Positions 35,260-43,924 of a stretch of DNA of 64,000 bases are shown here, one piece after another. How positions within the stretch are numbered: the first letter of the stretch is position 1; every line of letters begins with the position of its first letter. The notes under the pieces were generated by a model that was not told the DNA's origin, did no database searches, and saw only the letters and a list, made by a program, of their open reading frames with translations. The stretch is taken from positions 682,001 to 746,000 of the forward strand of contig NZ_JBAJII010000001.1 of NCBI RefSeq assembly GCF_036867195.1, read 5' to 3'. The translations under genes and the position numbers were made by a program. The DNA is from Arthrobacter sp. Soc17.1.1.1 (lineage in GTDB: Bacteria > Actinomycetota > Actinomycetes > Actinomycetales > Micrococcaceae).

Positions 35260-35598
35260 TCAGCCCGCCGCCCTGCGGGAGTCCATGCCGACCGTGATCC
35301 AGAAGGCGAGATCGGCGTCGTCGTCGATCCTCACGCTCGGCACGGTGAGCCAGCCCGGACCCATCGGCCGGTCGCCGCCCATGCGCGCAGCTGTCCCGCC
35401 CCGTCGCAGAAGCTCCTCGTGGTCGGCCGGGTCGGTGCGGACGAGCAGGTCCCCGTTCGGACCGGCGCCGACCGCCAGGCGGTCGTCGACCATGAAGGAC
35501 TGCAGGCCGAACATGCGGACCTCACGCACGTTCCCGCGCGACGCGAAGAAGTCCCGGAGCCGTTGTGCCAGGTTCTCGCGGGGATCAGGGGTGTCCAT
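35260..35598 (-). CDS. TfoX N-terminal-domain protein
   Basis: A 112-residue TfoX/Sxy N-terminal domain. The family core is LRDFFASRGNVREVRMFGLQSFMVDDRLAVGAGPNGDLLVRTDPADHEELLRRGG, then AARMGGDRPMGPGWLTVP. It lacks the C-terminal TfoX domain, so it corresponds to the short stand-alone form common in actinobacteria. Its link to competence is known only for the two-domain Gammaproteobacterial proteins. The start has AAGGGAG upstream and gives family-normal length. Confidence 0.85.
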   Translation of the reverse strand: MDTPDPRENLAQRLRDFFASRGNVREVRMFGLQSFMVDDRLAVGAGPNGDLLVRTDPADHEELLRRGGTAARMGGDRPMGPGWLTVPSVRIDDDADLAFWITVGMDSRRAAG

Positions 35599-35684
35599 GG
35601 TCGCTCCCTTGCTCGAGGTACACGCCGAACGTGGTGTGGTCGCAGTATCCTGCCACGTCGCGTCGCCGCGCGGGGTGCCCGGAT

Positions 35685-36446
35685 TCAGCCCGCCGTCAGG
35701 AGCCGTGCCGCCGCTTCGTCGACGGCGGCCCCCGAACCGGCGAGGTGCCACCGCCTGCCGAGGTGTTCGACGATCCTGGTCCTCCCGCCGACCCCCTCCA
35801 CGAGCGCGCGGCCCGGCAGCCAGTCCCAGTCCGCGCAGTCCGGCTGCAGCCACAGACCGATCCGGCCCGCTGCCACGTCGGCGAGATCGGCCGTTCCCGA
35901 GCCGCTGATGCGCAGGGTGGCTGCGCCGTCCATGATCCGCGACAGCACGGCCATCATCGAGGAGTCGGAGACGTCGGACCGGTCCAGATAGGAGGCCACG
36001 CTGCAGTCGCGCAGCGGTGTGTCGGCCAGTGGCTCGACGGTGCTGCCGTTCAGCGTCGTGCCCCGCCCCAGACCGGCCACCCAGGTCTCCCCGGTGGCGG
36101 GGACGTCCACGGCTCCTGCGAGGAGCACGCCGTCGTCGTCGAGAGCCACGGCGGAGCACCAGGTGGGGAGTCCCGACAGGAAGTTGAACGTGCCGTCCAC
36201 GGGGTCGATGACCCAGCGGCGGCCGTTCCGTGACGCCACGGAGGATCCCTCCTCGCCGAGCACGCCGTCCTCGGGGCGCTCGTCCCGGAGGCGGTCCCTG
36301 ATCAGTGCCTCCGCTGCACGATCGGCGGCCGAGACGAGGTCTGCGGCCGAGGTCTTCTGCTCGACGTCCACGCCGTCCACCCGCATCTCGCGGGCACGCC
36401 GGGACGCATCCTGTACCAAAGCTGCCGCAAGCCCGACGTCGTCCAC
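35685..36446 (-). CDS. Inositol monophosphatase family phosphatase
   Basis: A 253-residue Mg-dependent phosphatase. The metal-binding motifs are GEEG (DGVLGEEGSS), WVIDPVDGTFNFLSGLPTW and the C-terminal WDWLPGRALVEGVGG. IMPase, histidinol-phosphatase HisN and the 3'(2'),5'-bisphosphate nucleotidase CysQ share this set; the WVIDPVDGTFNF form fits IMPase best. GTG was chosen because TACGTT lies 6 nt upstream and the frame further upstream is Gly/Pro-rich and unlike the family. Confidence 0.85.
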   Translation of the reverse strand: MDDVGLAAALVQDASRRAREMRVDGVDVEQKTSAADLVSAADRAAEALIRDRLRDERPEDGVLGEEGSSVASRNGRRWVIDPVDGTFNFLSGLPTWCSAVALDDDGVLLAGAVDVPATGETWVAGLGRGTTLNGSTVEPLADTPLRDCSVASYLDRSDVSDSSMMAVLSRIMDGAATLRISGSGTADLADVAAGRIGLWLQPDCADWDWLPGRALVEGVGGRTRIVEHLGRRWHLAGSGAAVDEAAARLLTAG

Positions 36447-36452
36447 CGGACC

Positions 36453-36458
36453 AACGTA
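36453..36458 (-). promoter_or_regulatory. -10 box of the inositol-phosphatase gene
   Basis: TACGTT on the minus strand ends 6 nt before the GTG start; no ribosome site is visible. Confidence 0.4.
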
Positions 36459-36609
36459 CCCGCGGCCGCCGGCGGCCGGAAGTGCGCTCCCCGGAGCGCC
36501 AACTGGCCCCGCCACGGACACCGCGGGCCCCCTCTCCGTTCACCGCGCCGCCATGTCCGGTTCGTAGACAGGGGAGGTTGACACCCCACCTCGTCCGTTC
36601 GGGAGAACC

Positions 36610-38709
36610 ATGACTCCGTCCAGTCCCACCCGCCGCCCGCGCGCGCACGCCGCCGCCGTCGCCGCGGCGCTCACCGGCACGCTGCTGCTGGCAGTGCCCG
36701 CGAGCGCCGCGGTCGTCCCCGCGCCGATCAGCTACTCCGCCGACGGCGCGGCCCTCGGCCTCACGCCGATCGGGTCCTACGAGAGCGGGGTGTTCGACCA
36801 GTCCGCCGCGGAGATCGTGGCCTATCACGCCGCGACCAAGCGGCTCTTCGTGGTGAACGCGCAGCTGGGCGCGGTGGACGTGCTCGACGTCGCCGATCCC
36901 GCGGCGCCGGCCAGGCTCTTCACCATCACGGGCGCGGGCGTCGCGAACTCCGTGGCCATCCGGCCGGACGGCCTCGGTGTCATCGCGCTGGAGAACACGA
37001 CGAAGACCGCCGACGGGTCGCTCGTCTTCTTCGATGCCGCGGGTGGCGGCGAAGTCCTCGGCACGGTGGAGGTGGGCGCGCAGCCGGACATGGTGAGCAT
37101 CTCGAAGGACGGCGGGCACGCCGTCGTCGCCAACGAGGGCGAGCCGGACGACGCGTACGCGGTCGACCCCGAGGGGTCGGTCAGCGTCGTGTCCCTGCCG
37201 GGTACGGTGGCCGCGCCGGCGCAGGACGCCGTCCGCACGGCAGGATTCGGGGCGTTCGAATCGGCCGCCAAGGGCGGCACCAGGGCACTGCCCGACGGCG
37301 TCCGGATCTTCGCAGGCATCGAGGGCTCCGCCCGGCCCGTGTCCGAGGGGCTCGAGCCGGAGTACATCGCGATCGACGGCGGTACCGCCTACGCCGCACT
37401 GCAGGAGGCGAATGCCGTCGCCGTCGTCGACCTCGCGTCCGCCACCGTCACGGACATCTGGCCGCTCGGCGCCAAGGACCACGGCCTGCCCGGCAACGGC
37501 CTCGACGCGTCGGACCGGGACCCGCGGGACGCGCCGACCGTGAACATCCGCACGTTCGAGGGCCTCCACGGCCTGTACATGCCGGACGGCATCAACGCCT
37601 ACACGGCCGGCGGCCGGACGTACCTCGTCACCGCGAACGAGGGCGATGCCCGCGAGTGGGGCAGCTACGTGGAGCCCGCCCGGGTGAAGGATCTCGGCAA
37701 GGACGGCATCCCACCGCTTTGCGCGACGAGCCCGCTGGTGGGCCTGACCGGTGATGCGGACCTCGGCCGCCTCACCATCAGCACGGCCAGTGAACTGACC
37801 GACGCGGGCTGCTACGACGAGCTCTACGCCTTCGGCAGCCGCAGCTTCTCCATCTGGACCACCGACGGCGAGCAGGTGTTCGACTCGGGGGAGGACTTCG
37901 AGCAGATCACCGCCGCCGCGATTCCCGGGTTCTTCAACTCCAACCACTCCGAGAGCAACCTCGAGGGCCGTAGCGACGACAAGGGCCCGGAGCCAGAGAA
38001 CCTCACCATCGGCGAGGTGGGCGGCCGCACCTACGCGTTCATCGGCTTCGAGCGCGTCGGCGGCATAGCGGTGTACGACATCACCGACCCGGGCACCAGC
38101 GCCTTCGTCACCTACGTGAACAACAGGGACTTCGCCTCCTCCGTGGAGGAGGACCCGGCCACGCTGCCGCTCGCGGGCGACCTCGGCCCCGAGGGACTCA
38201 CCTTCATCCCCGCTGCAGGTTCGCCCACCGGGGAGCCCATGATCGCCGTCGGCAACGAGGTGTCCGGCACGACGACCCTGTTCGGGATCGAGCTCGCCGC
38301 CGAGCAGACGCCCACCCCGACGCCGACGCCGACGCCCACGCCGACTCCGACTCCGACGCCGACGCCCACCGGCGAGCCCACCCCGACGCCCACCGGCGAG
38401 CCCACGGTTGACCCTACGACGGAACCGACCATCGAGCCGACCGATCAGCCCACGGATGAGCCGACCGACCCGACCGACGCCCCGATCACCGGTGGCAGCG
38501 GCACCGGTGGCGGCGGCGGCGGAACGGGTGATGGTACCGGCGGCGGGACGGACGACAGCGGTGTCTTCAGCCCGAGCGGCGCCCTGGCGCAGACGGGCGC
38601 GAACGTCCTGCTGCCCGCCGCAGTCGGCGTCCTGCTCGCCCTCCTCGGCGGAGCGCTGCTGGTCCTCCGCCGCCGGAAGACCGGGTCGGAGGACGAGATC
38701 GCGGGCTGA
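36610..38709 (+). CDS. Choice-of-anchor I surface protein with LAxTG sorting signal
   Basis: A 699-residue cell-wall protein. A Sec signal peptide (core AAAVAAALTGTLLLAVPASA) is followed by a beta-propeller-like ectodomain of about 530 residues, with DVLDVADPAAPARLFTITG and PDMVSISKDGGHAVVANEGEPDDAYAVDPEGSVSVV as typical repeats of the choice-of-anchor I/phytase-esterase-like family. A Pro-Thr dipeptide stalk near residues 565-600 and a Gly-rich run lead to LAQTG, a hydrophobic helix and RRRKTG. LAxTG is the signal for class E sortases, so the protein should be covalently anchored to peptidoglycan. Related proteins carry phosphatase or adhesive roles; no catalytic set is certain here. Confidence 0.85.
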   Translation: MTPSSPTRRPRAHAAAVAAALTGTLLLAVPASAAVVPAPISYSADGAALGLTPIGSYESGVFDQSAAEIVAYHAATKRLFVVNAQLGAVDVLDVADPAAPARLFTITGAGVANSVAIRPDGLGVIALENTTKTADGSLVFFDAAGGGEVLGTVEVGAQPDMVSISKDGGHAVVANEGEPDDAYAVDPEGSVSVVSLPGTVAAPAQDAVRTAGFGAFESAAKGGTRALPDGVRIFAGIEGSARPVSEGLEPEYIAIDGGTAYAALQEANAVAVVDLASATVTDIWPLGAKDHGLPGNGLDASDRDPRDAPTVNIRTFEGLHGLYMPDGINAYTAGGRTYLVTANEGDAREWGSYVEPARVKDLGKDGIPPLCATSPLVGLTGDADLGRLTISTASELTDAGCYDELYAFGSRSFSIWTTDGEQVFDSGEDFEQITAAAIPGFFNSNHSESNLEGRSDDKGPEPENLTIGEVGGRTYAFIGFERVGGIAVYDITDPGTSAFVTYVNNRDFASSVEEDPATLPLAGDLGPEGLTFIPAAGSPTGEPMIAVGNEVSGTTTLFGIELAAEQTPTPTPTPTPTPTPTPTPTPTGEPTPTPTGEPTVDPTTEPTIEPTDQPTDEPTDPTDAPITGGSGTGGGGGGTGDGTGGGTDDSGVFSPSGALAQTGANVLLPAAVGVLLALLGGALLVLRRRKTGSEDEIAG

Positions 38710-38719
38710 CGCTTCCCAG

Positions 38720-38773
38720 GGACGCAGCTCGAAAACGACGATGCCCGGCACGCGGTGTGCCGGGCATCGTCGT
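38720..38773. repeat. 54-bp direct repeat, copy 1, with terminator hairpin
   Basis: This segment matches the one at 39360 at 52 of 54 positions. It holds a 17-bp perfect stem with a GCGGT loop and lies between two convergent genes, where it should terminate both. Confidence 0.88.
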
Positions 38774-38789
38774 GTTCAGCGCGAAGGAA

Positions 38790-39242
38790 TCAAACGGCTG
38801 CGGCTACCCGACGGCGTACGGCATAGACGCCGCCGACTGCTGCGAGGAGAAGCCCACCGCCAAGCGCCAGGGCGCCGGAGTTGTCGTCCTGGGGCGTCTG
38901 AGCCACACCGGTGTCAGCGCCACCGACGGGCATCTGCCCAACCTGCGGCGGTACGGGCTGGGGAGCAACCGGCTGTGTGACGACAGAGTTCTCGGCGACG
39001 ATGCGGTCGACGATGATCGAGTTGTATGCCGGTGTGCCTGCCGCGTCGCAGCCGAAGCCGTCGCTGTCGGCGTCCAGCCCGGGCTGGTAGCCAGGAGTAC
39101 CTGCCGGGATGTTGTAGACACCGACTGCCGCCGCCTCGGAGCAATTGTTGAACGGCAGGCCGACGGCGAGAGCCGGCGCGGCCGAGAGGATGGACATGCC
39201 GGCAACAGCGGCAGTAGCGAGGGCGATCGAGGACTTCTTCAT
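38790..39242 (-). CDS. Secreted Excalibur calcium-binding-domain protein
   Basis: A 150-residue exported protein. After a Sec signal peptide (ALATAAVAGMSILSAAPALA) comes the Excalibur domain, FNNCSEAAAVGVYNIPAGTPGYQPGLDADSDGFGCD, with the DxDxDG calcium loop and two conserved cysteines. A Pro/Val-rich stalk then leads to a hydrophobic helix (ALALGGGLLLAAVGGVYAV) and RRR. Just before the helix sits VGGADTG, which could be a sorting motif unlike LPxTG. The gene lies between two copies of a 54-bp repeat. Confidence 0.9.
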   Translation of the reverse strand: MKKSSIALATAAVAGMSILSAAPALAVGLPFNNCSEAAAVGVYNIPAGTPGYQPGLDADSDGFGCDAAGTPAYNSIIVDRIVAENSVVTQPVAPQPVPPQVGQMPVGGADTGVAQTPQDDNSGALALGGGLLLAAVGGVYAVRRRVAAAV

Positions 39243-39359
39243 TGAATGCTCCTGAGACGTTGGTGGTGCTGGTCTGCTGACCGTACGGCCCCGAACGTCT
39301 CACGAGCACCGTGTGCCCCACCTGAGAGGTAGTTGCGCTCCCCAACAAATACCTGTAGC

Positions 39360-39413
39360 GGACGCAGCTCGAACGCGACGATGCCCGGCACGCGGTGTGC
39401 CGGGCATCGTCGT
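39360..39413. repeat. 54-bp direct repeat, copy 2, with terminator hairpin
   Basis: This copy carries a 16-bp stem with the same GCGGT loop. It serves as terminator for the methyltransferase gene and lies 118 nt upstream of the Excalibur start. Confidence 0.88.
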
Positions 39414-39439
39414 TCCCGCGGGCGCTACAGTGCGCTTCC

Positions 39440-40276
39440 TCAGTTCCGTCTCGCCGTGACCAGCAGGTACTCCCAGTCGACGGTGGTGCTGCCGGTGCCT
39501 GCGCTGAACCGGGTGACGAGTGCCGCCAGGTCGGCGTCGAGCGCTGCCGCCTTGGCCGCGTCGTCGCCGATGAATGTGTAGACGCTGATCGTGGGCCCGT
39601 AGTTGGATTTGAAGTAGTCCACGAACTCCTCCGGTGCGTGGAAGCGGTCCACCCGCACCACGCGCCGTTCAGCCCGCAGATCCGTCACCTGGCCGTCGAG
39701 GAGCGACCGCACGTGGTCCTCGTTGCCCCACAGCGGGGGAGGCTGCGCCCCGGGAGGCGGCGGCGGTGCGTAGGGCTTCATGGTCGCGAACATCTGGCCG
39801 ACGAATCCTTCCGGCGTCCAGTTGATCAGCCCGATGCTGCCGCCCGACCGGCAGGCCCGCACCAGCTCGTTGGCCGCGAGCTGGTGATGCGGCGCGAACA
39901 TGACGCCCAGGCAGGACATCACGGTGTCGAAGGACCCCGAGTCGAACGGGAGGGCCTCGGCGTCGGCGACACGCCAGTCGAGGCTCACGCCGCGCTCCTG
40001 TGCGAGGCGCTGCCCGATGTCGAGGAGTTCGGGCGTCAGGTCCGACGCCGTCACGGTCGCGCCACGCTCCGCCGCGGGGATCGCAGCGTTGCCGGTCCCG
40101 GCAGCGACGTCGAGCACGTGCTGGCCGCGGGTGATGCCGAGGGCACCCACGAGGTCCAGGCCGAGGCTCGGGACGATGTCGGCCGCGATGGCCGCGTAGT
40201 TCCCCTGCGCCCACATGGCACGGTGCCTGGCCTTCAGCGCCCTGTCCGCCTCGGTGGTGGTGGTGGTATCAGTCAT
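39440..40276 (-). CDS. Class I SAM-dependent methyltransferase
   Basis: A 278-residue methyltransferase of the UbiE/Methyltransf_11 type. The SAM motifs are HVLDVAAGTGNAAIPAAERGATVTASDLTPELLDIG, WRVADAEALPFDSGSFDTVMSCLGVMFAPHH and the IGLINWTPEGFVGQMF strand. The later segment PPPPPGAQPPPLWGNEDHVRSLL and the YLLVTARRN end are typical of small-molecule methyltransferases near AfsR-type regulators. The start is an ATG after AGGAACAGGAACC. It lies downstream of the AfsR-like gene on the same strand, so joint control is possible. Confidence 0.86.
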   Translation of the reverse strand: MTDTTTTTEADRALKARHRAMWAQGNYAAIAADIVPSLGLDLVGALGITRGQHVLDVAAGTGNAAIPAAERGATVTASDLTPELLDIGQRLAQERGVSLDWRVADAEALPFDSGSFDTVMSCLGVMFAPHHQLAANELVRACRSGGSIGLINWTPEGFVGQMFATMKPYAPPPPPGAQPPPLWGNEDHVRSLLDGQVTDLRAERRVVRVDRFHAPEEFVDYFKSNYGPTISVYTFIGDDAAKAAALDADLAALVTRFSAGTGSTTVDWEYLLVTARRN

Positions 40277-40400
40277 GGTGGTTCCTGTTCCTGTGCTGGA
40301 TCCGGGCTGCGTCGCCCGGTGTCTCTCTGACGGCACCAGTGTTGCCACCGACCGTGTGCACGAGCGTGTGACGACGTCGCCTCCCGGACCCGGGCGGCTC

Positions 40401-42182
40401 CTACAGGTGGTGCCGAACCGCGAGGTCCTGGGTCAGCAGGGGATTCTCGATGCCCCGCGCCAGCAGCGTCATGGCCGGCAGGACGGCTTCGTCCCCGAGC
40501 GCCGCGCGAGCCGACAGGGCGCGGACCGCGAGTTCGCGGTGCCCGTACCGGCTCGAGCGCTCCCCGAGCTCCCGGGCGAACTCCAGTGCCTGGTGCGGAT
40601 CGGTGGCCAGCGCCGCCGTGCTGGCGAGGTCGAGGTTCCGGCCCCGGAACCACCGGTACCAGGGGTTGGGCTGCACGCCGCGGCGGATCCAGGTGCTCGC
40701 CGCACCGGTGTCCCCGCGGGCGAGCAGCACCTGCGCCTTCGCGTGGGCTGCGGCGTCGAGGAAGCAGCGGTCGCCGAGCGACGCCGCCAGGGCCATCGCA
40801 TGGTCCGCCATGTCCTCGGCCGCGGAGTCGTCCCCGATGCCGAGGTGCACCTCGCTGCGGAGGGCCTCGACGAACGGCGTGAACGCCGTCCAGTGCTCGC
40901 CGGCGACGAGCGCCAGGACGGTGTCGAGCTCGAGCGCGGCTCGATCGCGGTGCCCGGTCAGGAGATGGACCCGGCCGAGCATGGCCCGCGAGAACGCCTC
41001 CTGCCGCGTCCGTCCGATCCCGACGCTGAGGCGCACCGACTCCTCGAGGGCGACGACGGCGCCCGGGTAGTCGGCGGTGTCGGTCGCGAGCATCCCCGCG
41101 ACGCCGAGCGCCCGCGCCCGTTCATCGGGCAGGCCCTCCGCGGCCTCCGTCGCGCGCGCCAGCCACCGGGCGCCGCTGTCGGGGAAGCCGCGCTGCACGG
41201 CGAGGAAGCCGAGCTCGCGGTATGCCGCGGACCGGATGGCTGGCGGGCCGTCACCGGCCAGGGACAGGGCGCGGTGCAGCAGGTCGGCGACCTCCGCGCC
41301 CCGACCGCCCGCCCCGTGGATAAGTGCTCCGGCCAGGTCCAGCAGGGCCTTCGCCTGCAGGGTCCGGTCGCCGAGGCGCTCCGCGAGGTTGCCGGCGACC
41401 CGGAGGTGGGTCAGGGCGGTGGCGGTCGCACCGGCGGAGAGGCAGGCTTCGGCCGCTTCGAGATAGGACGCGACGGCGGTGGGCGTGGCGGGCAGGCCGG
41501 CCTCTCCGCCGGTGTCCGGGGCGGCCAGGGCGTGCTGCACCTCGGCGGGCAGGCCCGACCCCAGCTGCTCACCGAAGACGTCCCCGCAGTGGGCGGCCGC
41601 CGTCCGTGCAGCGCCGCGGTCGCCCGCCGCCACGAGCGAGCGGACCAGCAGGGCGTGGAAGTCGGCGTTCAGGGGATCGAGTTCCACCGCCCGGGCGCCG
41701 AGCCGGATCGCCGCCGCGCTGTCGCCGTCGGCGAGCGCCGCCAGGCCGCCCTCGTACACGAGCGTCTCGACCGCGTGCCGCAGCCGGTGCCGCTCCATCA
41801 TCAGCCATGCATCGAAGGGCGGGTGGTCCGTGAAGTCGAGTCCGTCGAGCAGTTCCGCGGGGACCTCGGCCGGCGGCCCGGCGCCGAGGTCGGTGTCGAG
41901 CCGGAACCCCGGCGGCAGCCGCAGGGCGACCGGGTTGCCGCCGAGAACGGCCCCCGGGCCGAGGATGCGCCGCAGGTCGGCGAGGTGCCAGCGGAGGGCG
42001 CCGAGGGGATCGTCCGCTCCAGTGAACAGCAGCGATGCCAGGTGGCTGCGGGCGGTCGGCGTCGCGTGGAGGAGGAGGTGGGTGAGCAGGCCCCAGGATT
42101 TCCGGCCGCGCGGCTGGCGGCCCTCTCCATCGGGGTGCGTGATGGAAGGCGGCCCGAGAAGCTGGATGACGATCCCGGCCAT
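40401..42182 (-). CDS. AfsR/SARP-type regulator with BTAD and TPR domains
   Basis: A 593-residue protein. The N-terminal part (about 1-90) is the OmpR-like DNA-binding domain of SARPs (LLGPPSITHPDGEGRQPRGRKSWGLLTHLLL...LRWHLADLRRILG). The bacterial transcriptional activator domain follows (residues about 95-240, with ADGDSAAAIRLGARAVELDPLNADFHALLVRSLVAAGDR). The rest is TPR-like helices. There is no NB-ARC ATPase domain, so it is a short AfsR relative. The ATG follows TACAGT by 5 nt. The methyltransferase downstream is its probable target. Confidence 0.83.
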   Translation of the reverse strand: MAGIVIQLLGPPSITHPDGEGRQPRGRKSWGLLTHLLLHATPTARSHLASLLFTGADDPLGALRWHLADLRRILGPGAVLGGNPVALRLPPGFRLDTDLGAGPPAEVPAELLDGLDFTDHPPFDAWLMMERHRLRHAVETLVYEGGLAALADGDSAAAIRLGARAVELDPLNADFHALLVRSLVAAGDRGAARTAAAHCGDVFGEQLGSGLPAEVQHALAAPDTGGEAGLPATPTAVASYLEAAEACLSAGATATALTHLRVAGNLAERLGDRTLQAKALLDLAGALIHGAGGRGAEVADLLHRALSLAGDGPPAIRSAAYRELGFLAVQRGFPDSGARWLARATEAAEGLPDERARALGVAGMLATDTADYPGAVVALEESVRLSVGIGRTRQEAFSRAMLGRVHLLTGHRDRAALELDTVLALVAGEHWTAFTPFVEALRSEVHLGIGDDSAAEDMADHAMALAASLGDRCFLDAAAHAKAQVLLARGDTGAASTWIRRGVQPNPWYRWFRGRNLDLASTAALATDPHQALEFARELGERSSRYGHRELAVRALSARAALGDEAVLPAMTLLARGIENPLLTQDLAVRHHL

Positions 42183-42187
42183 GCCCC

Positions 42188-42193
42188 ACTGTA
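42188..42193 (-). promoter_or_regulatory. -10 box of the AfsR-like gene
   Basis: On the minus strand TACAGT is 5 nt before the chosen ATG, consistent with leaderless transcription. Confidence 0.4.
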
Positions 42194-42302
42194 GATCCGC
42201 GGGCGTCCGGACGGAACGGCCGGCGGCGCACATGACGTGGACATGGCGCCGGTGTGGCGCGCGGGACGCCGCGCCGGCACACGGGGCGGGAGAAGCGGCG
42301 CC

Positions 42303-42965
42303 CTAGCGCGTCGACGGATGGGCGCCCGCCGCGTTGCGTGCGGCGAGGATGTGCGTCCGCATGACGGATTCCGCCCACTCGCCGTCCCGCGCCGCGGCGG
42401 CGGCCACGAGTTCCGCGTGGTGCTGCATGGACCGGCGCAGCGCCTCCGCACTGTACTTCCGGAACGTGTGCGCGACGACGGCGGGACGCATGACGCTCTG
42501 CAGCGCGGTCGCGACATGGCGGTTGCCGCACCGCTCGATGAAGATGCCGTGGAACGCCGCGTTGAGTGCGCCGAGCCCTGCCAGGTCCCCTCCTTCCGCG
42601 ACCACCGCCTCCATCCGCTCGGACAGGGAGGCGAGCTCCGTGATGTCGTCGTCGGTCAGCTTGGGGACGGACAGCAGGACGGCGTGCGGCTCGAACCCGG
42701 CCCGCACGTCGTACAGCCCGGCGACGTCGTCGGGGGAGAAGCTGACCACCTGCGCGCCCTTGTTGCGGCTGAGCTCCACGAGACCCTCGGCGGCGAGCCG
42801 GTTGAGTGCCTCGCGGATGGGGGTCCGGCTGACGCCGATGCGGTCGGCGAGCGTGGTCTCGCGCAGCCAGGATCCGGCGGCGAGCTCGCCCGATGCGATC
42901 ATGGAGCGGACCTGCCCGTACGCGCTGTCGTTCGATGTCCGGGTTGAGTCAGGGGTGACGCTCAT
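42303..42965 (-). CDS. GntR-family regulator, FadR/FCD type
   Basis: A 220-residue regulator. The winged helix reads AYGQVRSMIASGELAAGSWLRETTLADRIGVSRTPIREALNRLAAEGLVELSRNKGAQVVSF. A helical FCD ligand domain follows, with metal-binding-like residues in LNAAFHGIFIERCGN and MQHHAELV. It is the last gene of a minus-strand arm but has TAGCGT 7 nt before its ATG, so it can also be transcribed alone. It probably controls the divergent promoters between the CoA transferase and the hydantoinase genes, where TTGTATRC half-sites occur. Confidence 0.88.
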   Translation of the reverse strand: MSVTPDSTRTSNDSAYGQVRSMIASGELAAGSWLRETTLADRIGVSRTPIREALNRLAAEGLVELSRNKGAQVVSFSPDDVAGLYDVRAGFEPHAVLLSVPKLTDDDITELASLSERMEAVVAEGGDLAGLGALNAAFHGIFIERCGNRHVATALQSVMRPAVVAHTFRKYSAEALRRSMQHHAELVAAAAARDGEWAESVMRTHILAARNAAGAHPSTR

Positions 42966-42970
42966 ACCTG

Positions 42971-43924
42971 TCACGCTAACGCGTCGGGCCAGCGGGCGGC
43001 GGCCAGGGCGCTGCGCGTGCCGCCCCTCGAGACGAACGACGACGACGCCCGGCCCGTCAGCTCGACGATCCGGTCCGAGGCGAGCATGTACTGCTCCAGG
43101 TCGATACCCGTCGCGATGCCGAGACCGTCGCACAGGTGGACGAGGTCCTCGAGGGCCGCATTGCCGAGCACCGTGGGGTCGCCCGGGAACCACAGGTCGC
43201 CGCCGAGCCCGGCGAAGGAGCCCTCGAGCCACGTGGCGCCGGCCATCATGCAGGCCATCGCGTTGGCCGGCGCGAAGCCGTTCCGGTTGTGGAGGTGGAC
43301 GCCGACGTCGAGCCCCGGGTACAGCGCGCGCACCTCGGCGATGCCGTCATACATCTCGGCCGGTTCCTCCTCGCCCGAGGTGGCGGCGAGGTACACGCCG
43401 CCGGCCCCGGCGTCGACGGCGGCGCGCACCACGCGCAGCCGCTCCTCCCGCGGGACGGGGCCGCGCGCCGGTGCGAAGAACGCGCAGGCGACGGCGACGA
43501 CGAGCCGCACGCCGGAGGCCGCCGCGAGCACGCCGATCCTCTCGACGTCGGCCAGGATCTCGTCCACGGTGAGCCGCTGGTTCCGGAGGCCCACCTCCTC
43601 GTCCGCGGACACGACGACGACGAGCTCGTCCAGCCCGCAGTCGACCGCGCGTTCGGCACCCCGGAGGTTCGGGGCGAGCCCGCGGTAGCGCACGCCGTCG
43701 ACGCGGGGGACCGCGGCCATGACCTCGGCGGCGTCGGCGAGCTGGGGGAGGACCTTCGGGTGCGCGAAGCTCACGGCCTCGATCTCGCGGACCCCGGCGT
43801 CGATGAGCAGGTGCACCAGCTCCACCTTCTCGGCGGTGGGCACGGGCTGCGGGACGGACTGCAACCCGTCGCGCAGGCCCACCTCCACGAGGCGGATCGA
43901 GGCGGGCAGCCCGGGGACGGTCAT
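42971..43924 (-). CDS. Hydroxymethylglutaryl-CoA lyase-like enzyme
   Basis: A 317-residue TIM-barrel lyase of the HMGL family. Motifs are VEVGLRDGLQSVPQPVPTAEKVEL with the metal-binding Asp, REIEAVSFAHPKVLPQLADAAEV, and HLHNRNGFAPANAMACMMAGATWLEGSFAGLGG, where the HxHN metal ligands are seen. The cysteine loop of true HMG-CoA lyases (GCP) is replaced by GDLWFPGD, so the substrate may be another 3-hydroxy-3-methyl-type acyl-CoA. The ATG overlaps the CoA-transferase stop by four bases. The natural sequence is CoA transfer, then aldol-type cleavage. Confidence 0.85.
   Translation of the reverse strand: MTVPGLPASIRLVEVGLRDGLQSVPQPVPTAEKVELVHLLIDAGVREIEAVSFAHPKVLPQLADAAEVMAAVPRVDGVRYRGLAPNLRGAERAVDCGLDELVVVVSADEEVGLRNQRLTVDEILADVERIGVLAAASGVRLVVAVACAFFAPARGPVPREERLRVVRAAVDAGAGGVYLAATSGEEEPAEMYDGIAEVRALYPGLDVGVHLHNRNGFAPANAMACMMAGATWLEGSFAGLGGDLWFPGDPTVLGNAALEDLVHLCDGLGIATGIDLEQYMLASDRIVELTGRASSSFVSRGGTRSALAAARWPDALA
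42973..42978 (-). promoter_or_regulatory. -10 box of the GntR gene
   Basis: TAGCGT (minus strand) is 7 nt before the GntR ATG and overlaps the end of the preceding lyase gene. Confidence 0.45.

Noticed and set aside
38305..38410. Short tandem repeats that could be taken for a CRISPR or VNTR
   Set aside because: They are in-frame Thr-Pro codons forming the stalk of the surface protein; there are no spacers.
35260..38751. A 1163-codon open frame on the minus strand opposite the surface-protein gene
   Set aside because: Only its 3' end (35260-35598) is a real TfoX-like gene. The rest is an Arg/Gly-rich antisense frame caused by high GC, with no recognisable domain, and the plus-strand gene has clear signal, stalk and sorting features.
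39440..42182. The AfsR-like regulator plus methyltransferase as a natural-product gene cluster
   Set aside because: No synthase, NRPS, PKS or terpene gene is adjacent, and the pair is common in soil actinobacteria without a cluster.
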